A DNA stretch of 64,000 nt from Dichetophora obliterata (taxonomy: Eukaryota > Arthropoda > Insecta > Diptera > Sciomyzidae): the NCBI GenBank assembly GCA_963920525.1, contig OY986437.1:55139330-55203329 (forward strand). The letters are read 5' to 3'. Within the stretch, counting starts at the first letter, position 1. Every line of letters starts with the position of its first letter. A program made the position numbers and the translations under genes. The notes beneath the pieces were generated by a model. That model made no database searches and had not been told where the DNA came from. It saw nothing but the letters and a program-made list of their open reading frames with translations. Shown piece by piece: positions 1 through 9,810 of the stretch.

Positions 1-1326
1 GAGAGAACACAAATAAATTGAACGAAAATTCTCTCCACGCCAAAAACACAACGAAAACAAAGAACACACCAAACATAAGCAAACACAAGCAAATGACACC
101 ACAAATTATTTTCACAATAATTTTTACAGTTTAATATACACATTTACTACCTTTTATCATAGTGGCTATATTATACAAAGGTGTCAGTTCGAAGTTTTTC
201 AATTACAATTTACGTTGTACAAGCGTCAGGAGAATAGAAGACCAAAACAAAAATAATTATGTTTTGCCTCAATAGTTGTTTCATGCGCACCTATAGCAAA
301 GTATAGGTAGCGTCAAAACGAACGCTGAGGCAAAGCATAATTATTTTTGTTTTTTTATTCTATTCTCCGACGCTTGTACAACGAAACTTGAGTTCGAAGA
401 GCATTCGAAGTCGAACTGGAAACTCTGTATAATATAGCCTGTGTGCTTTTATCGAGAAGTCAGAATTTCTATTTAATAACGCTTAGTTATTTCATACATT
501 AAAACTTTGTTTTAATTCTGGTTTTAAAATATAAATAAATCATTAGGTATCACAAACACACTTCACTCCAAAATTTACTGCAAAAAAAAACACGATGTAT
601 CTACACAGACGAATAAGGTCAAACTGCTGCTTGAACAATGAAAAGAAAATAGTTTGAGCAAAAACAAGACTTTGTCACACCCAGCTTATAAAACTGCATT
701 ACAATGTCATCACCGACAAATTTTTACAAACGGGTGCCTATTTATTTTTTAGTGAAAAGAGAGAGATTATATAAAATTCCCCCACTCACTCTCCGAGTCT
801 CTATGAGAAACGTTGCCATAGGAACTCCTCGCAACAAACTTTAAATCAGAAATTTCACGACACAAATAAATGAATGTTGTCAGCGAAATTTTACGCAAGC
901 AAACATAGTACTATCCCGCTTGTAAAAATCTGTCGGTGATGCCATTGTAATGCAGAACTGTAAGCGGGGTGTGAAAAAATCTTGCTTGTGCTCAAATTAT
1001 TTTCTTTTCATTGTTCAAACAACAGTTTGACTTTACTCGTCAGTGGAGAAACATCGTGTTTTCTAGTAGGTAGTTTTGCAATGAAGTGTGCTTTTCAAAA
1101 TTATTAATCTTTATGTTTAAACTAGCACAAATAAAATAACTAAGTGTTATTCAACATAAAATCTGAAATGCTTAATAAAAGACAATAAATTTGTTCATCG
1201 AATTGTAGAAATTATTGTGATAATTTGTGGCGTCATTTGACTTTGTTTACTTCATTCGGTATGTTCTCTTTCGTTTTCGTTGTATTTTTGGCGTAGAGAC
1301 GATGTTTGTTAAATTTTTTTGTTCTC
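1..1326. repeat. Large fold-back (inverted-repeat) element, left end outside window
   Basis: The two arms are inverted copies of each other around a centre near 815. The end GAGAGAACAC at base 1 matches the complement of the GTTCTCTC ending at 1326, the block at 93-130 matches the complement of 1205-1240, and 591-745 matches the complement of 905-1055. The left arm is longer because a 276-bp MITE (164-439) sits in it. A further GTTCTCTC block at 1351-1358 suggests that the repeat continues to the left of the window. I see no transposase ORF, so this is a non-autonomous fold-back element. Confidence 0.75.
164..439. mobile_element. Nested palindromic MITE
   Basis: It starts GGCTATATTATACA and ends with the complement, TGTATAATATAGCC, and nearly its whole length is an inverted repeat; for example AATAATTATGTTTTGCCTC at about 250 pairs with GAGGCAAAGCATAATTATT at about 328. 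It interrupts the left arm of the 1-1326 fold-back: the arm sequence before and after it lines up with an uninterrupted stretch in the right arm. No clear target-site duplication is visible, so the superfamily is open. Confidence 0.7.
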
Positions 1327-1810
1327 TCAAATTTTGTGCGCCATTTTTTGTTCTCTCCTATCTTGTGCATACCTACTCCCATCGACGCTTACTGTGTAAG
1401 GTAGAAGCCATCAGTGTTTTAGCGGCCATGTCTGAACACATATAATTGAGAATTATAAACAAGCTTTGGAGGCCTCCCAGCTACATTGTATTTAAGAAAT
1501 AACTGGTTACGTCATATGTCCATTTGCCACTGGGATGTTTTAAGTGTAAAGCAATGAAGATTATATGAAGCTCTGAATAAAATATTGCATCTTTGATTAA
1601 GAACAAATACGTATACTAGAGCTGTAAAAGAATACAATCAATTCGATTTTATTCACAATAATTTGTATATGTGAATAACGATATAAGAATGCATTGAATA
1701 AGCATAAAAATGATCTTTGAATAAAATTTCGTAATAACATTTATAGGCGTGCCAAAATGCCCATAACAATTAAGCTAAAATAACAAATCGTTGGCACCTG
1801 CAAGTATAGA
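1327..1810. other. No gene seen
   Basis: AT-rich sequence without a convincing ORF, RNA gene or repeat apart from the possible continuation of the fold-back element near 1340-1360. Confidence 0.5.
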
Positions 1811-2249
1811 CCCAACCAAAATAGACGTTTTGCTCCGTAACGAGTAAAAACGTAAGTGTTCGGTTAAATGCATTTTAATGCTGTGACCCAAAATGAGCAA
1901 ACGTAAGTGAACGAAACTAAACGAAACAGTTTGACAAGACGTATTATTTCGTAAGAACCGAACTGCTAGCGTAGCAACTCGTCAATAACAGCTGTGCAGA
2001 GTGCGTTTTTATTTTATTTTCATCAATTTGTTTCAATTTCGCCATTATTTCACTCATTTTTCACAAATCTTTATTAAAAATTACAAAATGCACAATATAA
2101 ATAAATAAATAATACTTGATTTCCTACTGATTAGCTGTTTCAGACGAGTTGAGCAAATCGTTTCATTTTGGGTTAAATCCGTAAACATCCGTAACGAGTG
2201 CAGACGTTCGTCAAAATGCTATCGTCTCGTTTAGTCTATTTTGGTTGGG
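1811..2249. mobile_element. MITE with 16-bp perfect terminal inverted repeats
   Basis: The 439-bp element begins CCCAACCAAAATAGAC and ends with the exact complement GTCTATTTTGGTTGGG. Subterminal motifs are shared in inverted order, including GTAACGAGT near both ends and an inverted pair of AACGAAACAG / CTGTTTCAGACG type. No ORF is present. Flanks do not give a clear target-site duplication, so I leave the superfamily open. Confidence 0.8.
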
Positions 2250-2723
2250 CCTTATGTCGTCAAAATTGGTTAAGTTTCATAGATTTTCGCATTCTTAAGC
2301 GTTGCAAAGATTAACAGAATGTAGGCATGGCCAAATATTAAATAGCCTATAACGATTGGCACAAAATACAAACTGTTTAGAAGCTAAATCGTCCCAACGG
2401 TTAAGTGGTTCTCGCGTCAAACGTCTCGAACAAACAAAAAACAACCTTACAAGCAAGGCTCATTTATAAGGTTGTGGCACTTGAGAGCGAGCTTGGTCGA
2501 ACTGTCAGAATGGATGAAAAGAAATCAAGAAAATGAATGCATAGAACAAAGAAAAGCACAGTGACAGTGTGTCAAAGTGCCCCATTTAAATATTGTATTG
2601 AAAAATTATTCGGTAAGTAGAGTGAAGTGTGCTGAAGTAAAGTTAAGTTTTTTAAATTTTGTTTGTGTTTGTTGTACCTGAGTGCGCCAACCGGAACGTA
2701 GTCACAGGTATGACTTATCAAAG
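2250..2723. other. Probable 5' leader of the decayed piggyBac copy; no gene
   Basis: No ORF or clear terminal repeat is visible. It lies directly upstream of the transposase start at 2724 and so probably holds the 5' non-coding part of that element, but I could not find a convincing TTAA-flanked terminus. A short palindrome (CAACCTTACAAGCAAGG / CCTTATAAGGTTG type) lies at about 2441-2475. Confidence 0.3.
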
Positions 2724-3579
2724 ATGTCGGAAGAAGAGTTCAACGATATTATGGATTTCTGTGACCCGATGATTTCAATAGCGATGACGACGTAGATGAA
2801 AAATCGTATTCAAAATCTTCTCCATTTGTTTCACTAAAATAACAAATTTGTAAATTCGTTTTTTCCAATTTTGAAGTGTTTACTGGTGCTGCTGATAATG
2901 TCCTTGAAGAAGGGATACCTGATTTGGGAGCTGATTCAGATGTTGTAGTCCGTTTGGCACGAAATATACCAGACTTTCGGAACCACATAGCCTATTTCGA
3001 TAATTATTTTACATCGCTTGGACTTTTGGTTTAGAAAGAAACTGTAAACTATCTACGGATAAACAGCTGGCGGAGAAGAAAGTTGCACATGGATATTATG
3101 AGGAATTCGTTGTCACCAATTTTGGCATAGATATTTCTACGGTTGTTTGGAAGTTCAAAAAAGGAGTGCGTTTGGCCTTAACATCTGCAGGAGTGCAATT
3201 ATTTAAAACGGATGAACAGTCTAATTGGTCGCTACAAAACTCGCATGAATACAGGTAAATGGCAATCTCGTTTATTTCACCATATGTTGGATTTAGCAAT
3301 GGTAAATGCTTATGTCTTGTACCATCCCACCAGGAAATGTGAGCATTCCCGGATGTTACCAGGAAACATTCCATGGAATGTAAGAAGCATTCCCCTTTGT
3401 TGCACACTCCATTGCTTTTTTAACATAGCATGTCATTAGAGGGAAACATTCCTCCCCGCTGTGTTAAAAAGTCATGTGGAAACATTTCTCTCCGCTGTCC
3501 ATAAAGTGAATTGGAAGCAGTCCTCTCCCCTGTTTTAAGAATTAATGTGGAAACATTCCTCTCCCTTGTTATGAAAATG

Positions 3580-3652
3580 GATTCGGCCAGGATTCGAACC
3601 CGGGACCCCTGAGCGAGAGTCGAGCGCGCTACCACTAGACTATCGAATTCTA
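3580..3652 (-). repeat. tRNA-derived sequence (SINE head type B)
   Basis: Read on the minus strand it has an A-box-like TAGTCTAGTGGTAGCGCG and a B-box GGTTCGAATCC, correctly ordered and spaced for an internal Pol III promoter. The T arm pairs (CCGGG with CCTGG) and the acceptor strands pair if one extra A is ignored, but the anticodon stem does not form. It is therefore tRNA-like rather than a working tRNA gene. A related copy lies at 48805-48880. Confidence 0.6.
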
Positions 3653-3711
3653 CAATAAGTGGCTAGAAAACAATGATATTAATATTTTCTATTGTCATTG
3701 CTTGACAATAA

Positions 3712-3860
3712 ATTAAAGTTTCCACATGCATTCTTAAAGAAGCGGTTTGGAAACAATATAAATACAAAACTACCCTTAAGCTTCCAAAAGAAGCGGTGGG
3801 GAAACAATATAAATACAAAACTACCCTTAAGCTTTCAAAAGATATGGTGGGGAATGTTTA
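3712..3860. repeat. 51-bp tandem repeat, about three copies
   Basis: The unit contains AAGAAGCGGTGGGGAAAC and CTACCCTTAAGCTT. Equivalent positions recur at 3738, 3789 and 3840, giving an exact 51-bp period; the last copy is diverged. An open frame through it is only a consequence of the repeat length (51 = 17 codons). Confidence 0.75.
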
Positions 3861-4248
3861 TTTATCACTTTAAGATGAAAGCCTTCCGATTTTTCCTGGA
3901 GGGATCGTATAAATGACGAACAACATCAGCGCGTCGAACTTCTATGGTTTCGGGAAGAAGTATAAGAAACTCTCCTACTAATTTCCGAAAAAAAAATTTC
4001 GACGACTGAAGAAAAACAAGCCGAAGAAGCTCCACAGAATTCCAAGTTACTGTACATACGTACCTCCACCTAATATAAGATATGACTATCTCAACCATTG
4101 GCCAACTTTTCTGGAAAAAAGTAACAAACGTCAATGTCGCAACAAACCATGTCAATCAGACACTCAAGTTTATTGCAAAAAAATGTAATATACCCCTTTA
4201 TATGTTCGTGAAAAAGTCATGCTTTAAGGAATTTCACTTTAAATAAGA

Positions 4249-4805
4249 AAAATCTATATGTATTATATAGCACCCGCTTGGACATACAGTATTTGTTTAC
4301 AAATATATCCGTATATGCATTCTTATATTTTTTAATATTATAATTGTTTTGTTTGTTGGAGCGAGCGAGCGAAGCTCCCATGGAACAGCTTGTTTGAAAA
4401 ATGTATGACAGAGCATAACTTCCAAATTGGCTGACCGATTTTAAAATTGTTTTTTCTAAACTGTTCTATGCTTCTAAAATTATTTCCTAACGAAGCCAAA
4501 ATTTCGACATTATGTTTAGTTTTTTTTTTTTTTTTGATTTAAAGTTACTCCGAAAGCTAGGTTTCCCTAGCTCAAGAAGAATCCTCACTGAAGAGGAAAT
4601 TATTTGGCCAAATCGAAGATTTATAACGCCATCACAAATCTTTTTGATTCTATTGAAAACTGTACTTTAATTCCGCATCAGCGGATGGACCACAAACACA
4701 AATACCGTTGGCTAGTCGCGCTTCACGACCTCGGTGATGAAACGACGCGAGTCGAATGTGTTCTGTTTAGTTTATAATATGTTAGTTGAAAAAGTATTTC
4801 CATAT
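4249..4805. other. No gene seen
   Basis: Contains a GAGCGAGCGAGCGAAGCTCC palindrome-like stretch at about 4359 and a 15-bp T run near 4520. I see no supported gene or terminal repeats. Confidence 0.45.
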
Positions 4806-4813
4806 GTTTCGTT

Positions 4814-4996
4814 CATGGTAGAAGGATAGAGGTACATGCAGCGCTGACTGTGCTCTCTTTCCATACTGCCTTGTCTGTCAAATTTAGCTGTGTGGCGAAT
4901 GGAAACAAAAGAAAATAAAGAAAAAGTTTTGCTTCGTTTTGTCAATTCCGGCAGTATGCTATAATCTGGTACATATACCTGTATTCTTCTACCATG
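4814..4996. mobile_element. 183-bp MITE with 8-bp target-site duplication (P-like?)
   Basis: The ends are imperfect inverted repeats of about 25 bp starting CATGGTAGAAGGATA and, in complement, CATGGTAGAAGAATA. The element is flanked by the perfect direct repeat GTTTCGTT (4806-4813 and 4997-5004), an 8-bp target-site duplication. An 8-bp duplication and a CATG-starting terminus fit the P superfamily, although hAT elements also make 8-bp duplications. No coding sequence. Confidence 0.85.
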
Positions 4997-5066
4997 GTTT
5001 CGTTGTTGTTGTTGTTCGCTGAATTCACTTTGCTTCAAGCTTATTGCTTCTTAATGCTTTTGTTGT

Positions 5067-5165
5067 GCAAACAAAACAAATTTATGTATCTGTCAAAAAA
5101 CCGATCGCCATGGAAGGACAAGTTCGCGTTTGTTTGTAAGTGTACGATTAGAAAGTATCAATAAT
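5067..5165 (+). repeat. Direct repeat copy 1 (5' part), split by the Penelope insertion
   Basis: This stretch (GCAAACAAAACAAATTTATG onward) reappears at 6928-7027. In the second copy it runs straight into sequence that here lies only after 6631. Copy 1 therefore consists of 5067-5165 plus 6631-6706, with the Penelope element between. The repeat itself (about 164 bp) is of unknown origin. Confidence 0.8.
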
Positions 5166-5172
5166 TGAAGAA

Positions 5173-6219
5173 TTGCTCGACACCACAATTACAACACTAA
5201 CGGACAAACCAAGATTACTAACAAAATATGTAGATGACTTATTTGGGATAATAAAACGCAACGCTGTACAAAAGACACTGGAAGCACTTAACGGATTTCA
5301 CAAACAAATACAATTCACTAAAGAAGAAGAGACAGACAATAAACTGCCCTATTTGGACGCTTTAATAATAAGAAAAGACAAAATACTAAAAATAGATTGG
5401 TATCAAAAATCAACGGCATCAGGACGTCTAATAAATTTTTATTCCAACCATCACAGGCGAATAAAAATAAATACCGCAAACAATTTCATAAAAAGAGTCC
5501 TTAACATAAGTGACATAGAGTTCCATAAAAGCAACACACAGAAAATCAAAAAAATTCTATTGGAAAATGATTTTCCGATCAAGCTTATAAATAACTTAAT
5601 ATCGAACAAACATAATAAAAAACCACCTAACAACGAACAAAACCAGCAAAAACCAGCTAAAATTTACAAATCTTTAACATATATACCAAAACTTACAGAA
5701 AGAATTATACAATCGGACATATACAATAAAGAGCGTTTTCAACTAGCCATAAGAAATAACAACACTTTAAATCAAGTCTATAGCAATACAAAGAACAAAA
5801 TGGACCAAAAAGATAAGTCAAATTTAGTCTACAAGATTGGATGCAAAGGGAACGGTATAAATACATGCAACAAGATATATATTGGAACTACGAAATCTAA
5901 ACTAAAAACAAGATTATCAGCACACAAATCAGACCAAAAAGCAACACACAAACCAATTGAACAAAAAACAGCGCTTGCAGCCCACTGTACAAGAACTGGA
6001 CATGTAGCGAACTTAGACGAAGTGGAAATACTCCAACATGAGAGTCATTACCACCGACGACTGACTTTAGAAATGCTACACATTATTAACGTTCCTGCTG
6101 AGAAGAGATTGAACTACAAAGTTGACACGGAAAAATGCGCGCAAACATATCGACACCTCATAAAGAAATATGGACAAAAGAAAATAGACTCAAAACATCA
6201 ACAGACACAAAATCAGTAG
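5173..6219 (+). CDS. Penelope-like RT C-terminus plus GIY-YIG endonuclease (partial)
   Basis: A 348-residue open frame without internal stops. The RT catalytic motif YVDD is at residues about 19-22 (KYVDDLFGII), followed by NKLPYLDALI, typical of Penelope RTs. The GIY-YIG nuclease spans about residues 215-310: LVYKIGC, then IYIGTTKSKLKTRLSAHKS with the YIG triad, Arg and His, then a histidine pair (AAHCTRTGH) and the catalytic Glu in LTLEMLHI. Together these copy and insert the element by target-primed reverse transcription. The frame begins at TTG with no ATG because the element is 5'-truncated; the missing N-terminal RT fingers and palm make it inactive, though the ORF is surprisingly clean. 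It ends at 6219 before an AT-rich 3' region. Confidence 0.88.
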   Translation: MLDTTITTLTDKPRLLTKYVDDLFGIIKRNAVQKTLEALNGFHKQIQFTKEEETDNKLPYLDALIIRKDKILKIDWYQKSTASGRLINFYSNHHRRIKINTANNFIKRVLNISDIEFHKSNTQKIKKILLENDFPIKLINNLISNKHNKKPPNNEQNQQKPAKIYKSLTYIPKLTERIIQSDIYNKERFQLAIRNNNTLNQVYSNTKNKMDQKDKSNLVYKIGCKGNGINTCNKIYIGTTKSKLKTRLSAHKSDQKATHKPIEQKTALAAHCTRTGHVANLDEVEILQHESHYHRRLTLEMLHIINVPAEKRLNYKVDTEKCAQTYRHLIKKYGQKKIDSKHQQTQNQ

Positions 6220-6435
6220 ACAACATACAACCAAAACAACAGCAGCGAAAAATGTGAAAAATTATTGTTTGATTCGTAAAATGTAAATTTAAGCCGTTCA
6301 ATGTCAATTTAATTTTTTCTTTGCAATGTTTTATGTACTTTAAATAATATCATTATGTGTTCTTATAATGTTTTTAATTTATTGTGATATTAATGTAAGT
6401 TTTTCTTGTTTAAATTTATTTTGTCTTATAGTCTC

Positions 6436-6464
6436 CTGAAGATGAACAGCGAAGCTGTTCGAAA
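6436..6464 (+). ncRNA. Hammerhead-like stem-loop in the Penelope 3' region
   Basis: CTGAAGA (6436-6442) fits the hammerhead core CUGANGA. It is followed by a 7-bp perfect stem GAACAGC / GCTGTTC (6444-6450 with 6454-6460) and then GAAA (6461-6464). Penelope-like elements are known to carry hammerhead motifs. There is one extra U between the core and the stem, and I did not find a convincing helix III/cleavage strand, so this may be only the conserved structural tail of the family. Confidence 0.35.
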
Positions 6465-6927
6465 TATTGAGAAAAGGGAAACAAAAAGTTTTCAAAATAT
6501 AATTAATAAATAAAAAAATCTAAAAGAAAAGGTTTTTCTTATTATTATTGAATAACAGACCTAGAGCCGAAACAAAATATATATACAACAACAAAATAAT
6601 AAAAGGTCAACTATTAAATTTCATACAACAGTATCAATAATAGTGAAAAGTGCTAGTGTTTAGAATATTTCACATGAATTGTTTTTAATTGATTATTAAT
6701 TTGGCGTTTTTGTACCTTTTGTATTGTAAGTATTTATATTAATCTGATGAAAATTTATCGAACTATTCAAATTTCTATACAAAAAAAACAAAAAAACATA
6801 TACAGAGTGTCCAGTGTAAGAGTGCGAATATTTGCGGTGGTGAAAGAGCTCGTCGAGTGAAGTAAAAAATCGTATGGAACGGGGAGGGGGGTCGATTTTC
6901 GCATCCTTAGGAGTTACGGGATCAACT

Positions 6928-7091
6928 GCAAACAAAACAAATTTATGTATCTGTTAAAAAACCGATTGCCATGGAAGGACAAGTTCGCGTTTTTTTGTAG
7001 GTGTACGATTAGAAAGTATCAATAATAGTGAAAAGTGCTAGTGTTTAGAATATTTCATATGAATTTTTATTAATTGATTATAAATTTGGCG
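6928..7091 (+). repeat. Direct repeat copy 2 (uninterrupted target of the Penelope insertion)
   Basis: About 164 bp, closely matching 5067-5165 joined to 6631-6706. It contains an ATG-led segment, ATGGAAGGACAAGTTCGCG, but no long ORF. It serves as an internal empty-site control for the Penelope insertion. Confidence 0.8.
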
Positions 7092-7475
7092 AAAAAATGG
7101 AGTTTTTTGGTCGAGCTTCATGAGATCCTGCCCTTAATAAAATACTCAAGAAGTGCTCTTAGATTGCCTTATTGTGAGCAATATACTTTTATTTGACATT
7201 CAAATAATTCATAGGAACTTTTTTGATCACTCGTGCGATAAATAATAAATTCTGAATAAAATTTTGATTTATGCACAAAACGCAAAAAAAAAACAATACA
7301 TTAATATTTTTAATTCGAAACGTAGACTTAAAAAAAATTTAAACAAAATGCTGAGGATTGCTAAAAGATTACGTATGACTTTGAACATAACTTTTTTGAG
7401 TAACTTATCCTTTAATTTTAGAATATGGCATTTTTTTTTGGAAAATCTGAAAAGGTCTCGAAAATATTCTAAGTA
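7092..7475. other. No gene seen
   Basis: AT-rich spacer between the direct repeat and the rosa-type mariner. Open frames on both strands are AT-driven and not conserved in appearance. Confidence 0.5.
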
Positions 7476-8408
7476 CAGGGTTGCCCATATTCGACGGACC
7501 CATCTGGCAATGCCATAACTTTTGACAGAGATGTCAGATCGCTTAATGACATACCGCGTTTGAAGCGTCAGTCCAAGCAGAATTTTACCATGGAACAATA
7601 CACGCCACGCGAGCGCTCTGAAAGAGTCTTCGAAATGGCCGAAGATGACGAGGAATTTTGGAACAAAATTATCATGTCCGATGAAGCCCATTTCACATTG
7701 AATGGGACCGTAAATAAGCAAAATTGCCGTATTTACGCCACTGAAAATCCTCAGGAGATTCAAGAAGTGCCTCTTCATGACGAAAAAGTCACAGTTTGGT
7801 GCGGCGTTAGTGCGAAAACGGTCATTGGGCCGTTTTTCTTCCAAAATGAAAATGGCCATGCTGTTACCATCAACCAGGAGCGTTATCGCGACATGATGAC
7901 CAATTTTGTGATGCCAATTATTCGTCGAAAGCGTATGAGGCAGTTCTGGTTTCAACAAGACGGCGCTCCACCGCACACAAGTCGCATAACAATCGATTTT
8001 CTGAAGAATTTGTTTCCGGGCCGTTTGATGTCGAAAAGTGGTGATTTGGACTGGCCACCGCGTTCGCCCGATTTGACGCCGCCTGACTTCTTCTTGTGGG
8101 GATATTTGAAGTCAAAGGTTTACGTTAACAAGCCAAGGACCGTAGAAGAGCTCAAGGACAACATTCGTGAAGAAATAGCCGCTATTCCGGCCGAAATGTT
8201 GGCGAAAACGATGGAAAATGCTGCAAAAAGGGCACAATACGCCATCAACGCCAGAGGCGGCCATTTGAGAGATATCATATTCAAAAATTGATGTAAACAA
8301 ATCTACTTGGAACAAATTAAATGATTAAGATTGCCAACCGCCAAATTTTTATTTTTTTCTTTGATTTTTTTAAAAAAAACATGGGTCCGTCGAATATGGG
8401 CAACCCTG
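7476..8408 (+). mobile_element. DD41D rosa-like mariner element, internally deleted
   Basis: The element is bounded by 30-bp inverted repeats beginning CAGGGTTGCCCATATTCGAC at 7476 and its complement ending at 8408, flanked on both sides by TA (7474-7475 and 8409-8410), the mariner target. At 933 bp it is shorter than a complete element of this group, and the loss lies in the N-terminal coding region. The near-identity of the termini suggests fairly recent insertion. Confidence 0.9.
7590..8291 (+). pseudogene. DD41D (rosa-type) mariner transposase, N-terminal DNA-binding region deleted
   Basis: The ORF starts at an ATG (MEQYTPRERSERV), keeps about 13 N-terminal residues, then jumps in frame directly to the catalytic domain, so the two helix-turn-helix motifs are gone. 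The DDE core is clean: first Asp in MSDEAHF, second in QQDGAPPHTS, third in LTPPDFFLWG. The spacing between the second and third Asp is 41 residues, which defines the DD41D group, best known from the rosa elements of fruit flies. The ORF runs without stops to 8291 and the stop lies just inside the right terminal repeat. The catalytic part might still fold, but end recognition should be lost. No ORF for the missing part is seen nearby. Confidence 0.88.
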
Positions 8409-8410
8409 TA

Positions 8411-9810
8411 TATAATATTAATATTTTTGTCATCTAACCTTTAATATTAATATTTTTGACCAGAAAAAATCCCAAACGTCACACATTAACATTTGTATAA
8501 TATGTCATTTATTCTAAACAAGTAATTTCACGTAATAAATACTTTCATAACTTTTTCAATTATGCACAGTTTTTGTAAAACGCACCGTTGTCACGTCAAA
8601 AAAAAAAATTGTTCCGCTTAAATTCATAGCTGCAAAGCGAGATCAATTTGCCATATTTTATCAACAAATATTATATACAATAATTAACATTACTTACAGT
8701 TACAACATTTACATTTAATCAATCCCATTAAAAATTCATGCTGCGTTCAGTTAATAACACCTACAAATTTTGCAAAATCTCTCATTAATATCCTTAATCC
8801 TGGCACATGGTAACTCATTTAATGAAGCCACTTAAATAAATTTATTGAGCACACAATACAATACAACAACAAAAAAAAAATAGAGAAAAAATCTCTGACA
8901 TTTCTCGTTCGGCTTTCGCTGCTACTAAAAAAAATACTTAATAAAACAATTTCCTCCGACGTGTAGCCTTCATCTGCGACGTCACCACGACGCAGTGACA
9001 ACATTCAGCCATGTTTTCATGTTGAAATGTTAATCATAAATAATGTGTATGCGCCAATGGTTGGGATGAGGATGTAAAAAAGGTGCCAAAGGGGCAGAAC
9101 ATGAAAATCCTGTGTGGCAAACCAAATAATGTAAATTGCCAGAAATGTTATATATTTCGAGGCTCTTTTGTTATAGTCGTTAACGTTGTTGCTGTTGGTG
9201 TTGTGAATTTTGTTGTGACTGTTGCTGTGACTGTTGCTGTTCAGACTGACCTACTTAATATTGGTCTTCACTGCAGTTAAATTAAATGAAACAACCTGCC
9301 AGAGCTGCGTAGCTTCCAAGTCAAGACTAGCCCGTAGGGATTTCCTCTTGCTTTGCATGTAATTGTGTTGAATTGTGCGCCATTGTTATGAGTTCTTGTT
9401 AACAACAATAAAAAAATAATAAAAACACTAACAACAACAGCTACAACATAATGTGCCAAGGCAGCAAGGAAATGCAATTGTTAATAAAAATGGGCTGCAA
9501 TGGCTTCGTTGTTGTTGTTGTTGTTGTTGCTGTTCAAATTGCTCGGAAATTGACACTTGATTTTTTACCACGTTGCGTTTACATGTGACACAAAAAAATG
9601 GAGGTAAACCAGCAGAATCAGGCGAAAGGCAACGTCCTGGAAGTACCTTTGTTCAAATCAAGTCGAAAGGATTAACATGAGTCTGTGTTGCTCAGGTGCT
9701 TTTATGAGCAACATATGTACGCAAGAAAATAATTAAGCTTTGAAGAAAATGTTAGGGTTTCCAGGGTAGCAAAATAAAAAAACGCGGTTACCGGATCCAT
9801 TAAAATTTAT
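8411..9810. other. No gene seen; short microsatellites
   Basis: AT-rich sequence with GTT/GCT trinucleotide runs at about 9183-9240 and 9508-9534 and a CAA run near 9400-9450. Short ORFs follow the microsatellites and are not supported. Confidence 0.55.

Larger units (their letters stand above)
3338..3868. mobile_element. Insertion in the piggyBac pseudogene, with tRNA-like core and two tandem arrays
   Basis: This block separates two adjoining parts of one transposase pseudogene, so it is a later insertion. It contains, left to right, four degenerate repeats of about 35 bp built on GGAAACATTCCTCTCC (3443-3575), a minus-strand tRNA-like sequence (3580-3652), and three 51-bp tandem units (3712-3860). 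The motif GGAAACATTCC or its variant GGGGAATGTTT lies near both ends, in opposite orientation, so the block may have inverted termini. Exact borders are not resolved. Confidence 0.5.
2724..4248 (+). pseudogene. piggyBac-like transposase, decayed and interrupted
   Basis: From the ATG at 2724 the reading starts MSEEEFNDIMDFCDP, an acidic piggyBac-type N-terminus. After frameshifts and a large internal deletion the DDE domain appears at about 2925-3035, with the motif YFDNYFTSL that holds one catalytic Asp. At 3240-3337 the segment WQSRLFHHMLDLAMVNAYVL matches the family's conserved region. Coding similarity then stops at a 530-bp insertion (3338-3868) and resumes, ending with a cysteine-rich C-terminal zinc-binding segment at about 4095-4245 (HWPTFLEK, then C/C/C/C and CFKEFH). 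Two of the three catalytic Asp regions cannot be traced. Several frameshifts and stops make it inactive. A different subfamily from the copy at 60.1-62.8 kb. Confidence 0.75.
5166..6630 (+). mobile_element. Penelope-like retroelement, 5'-truncated, 11-bp TSD
   Basis: The boundaries come from comparison with the uninterrupted copy of the target at 6928-7091. GTATCAATAAT occurs at 5155-5165 and again at 6631-6641, so the inserted DNA is 5166-6630. It holds the C-terminal part of a reverse transcriptase, a GIY-YIG endonuclease and about 410 bp of 3' non-coding sequence with a stem-loop motif at 6436-6464. Lack of an initiation codon and of most of the RT domain shows 5' truncation, as is usual for Penelope-like elements. 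Confidence 0.88.

Noticed and set aside
3580..3652. Functional tRNA gene
   Set aside because: A and B boxes and T arm are present but the anticodon stem does not pair and the acceptor stem is broken. Same conclusion for 48805-48880.
6742..6765. Second hammerhead-like CTGATGA...GAA
   Set aside because: No stem between the two core blocks.
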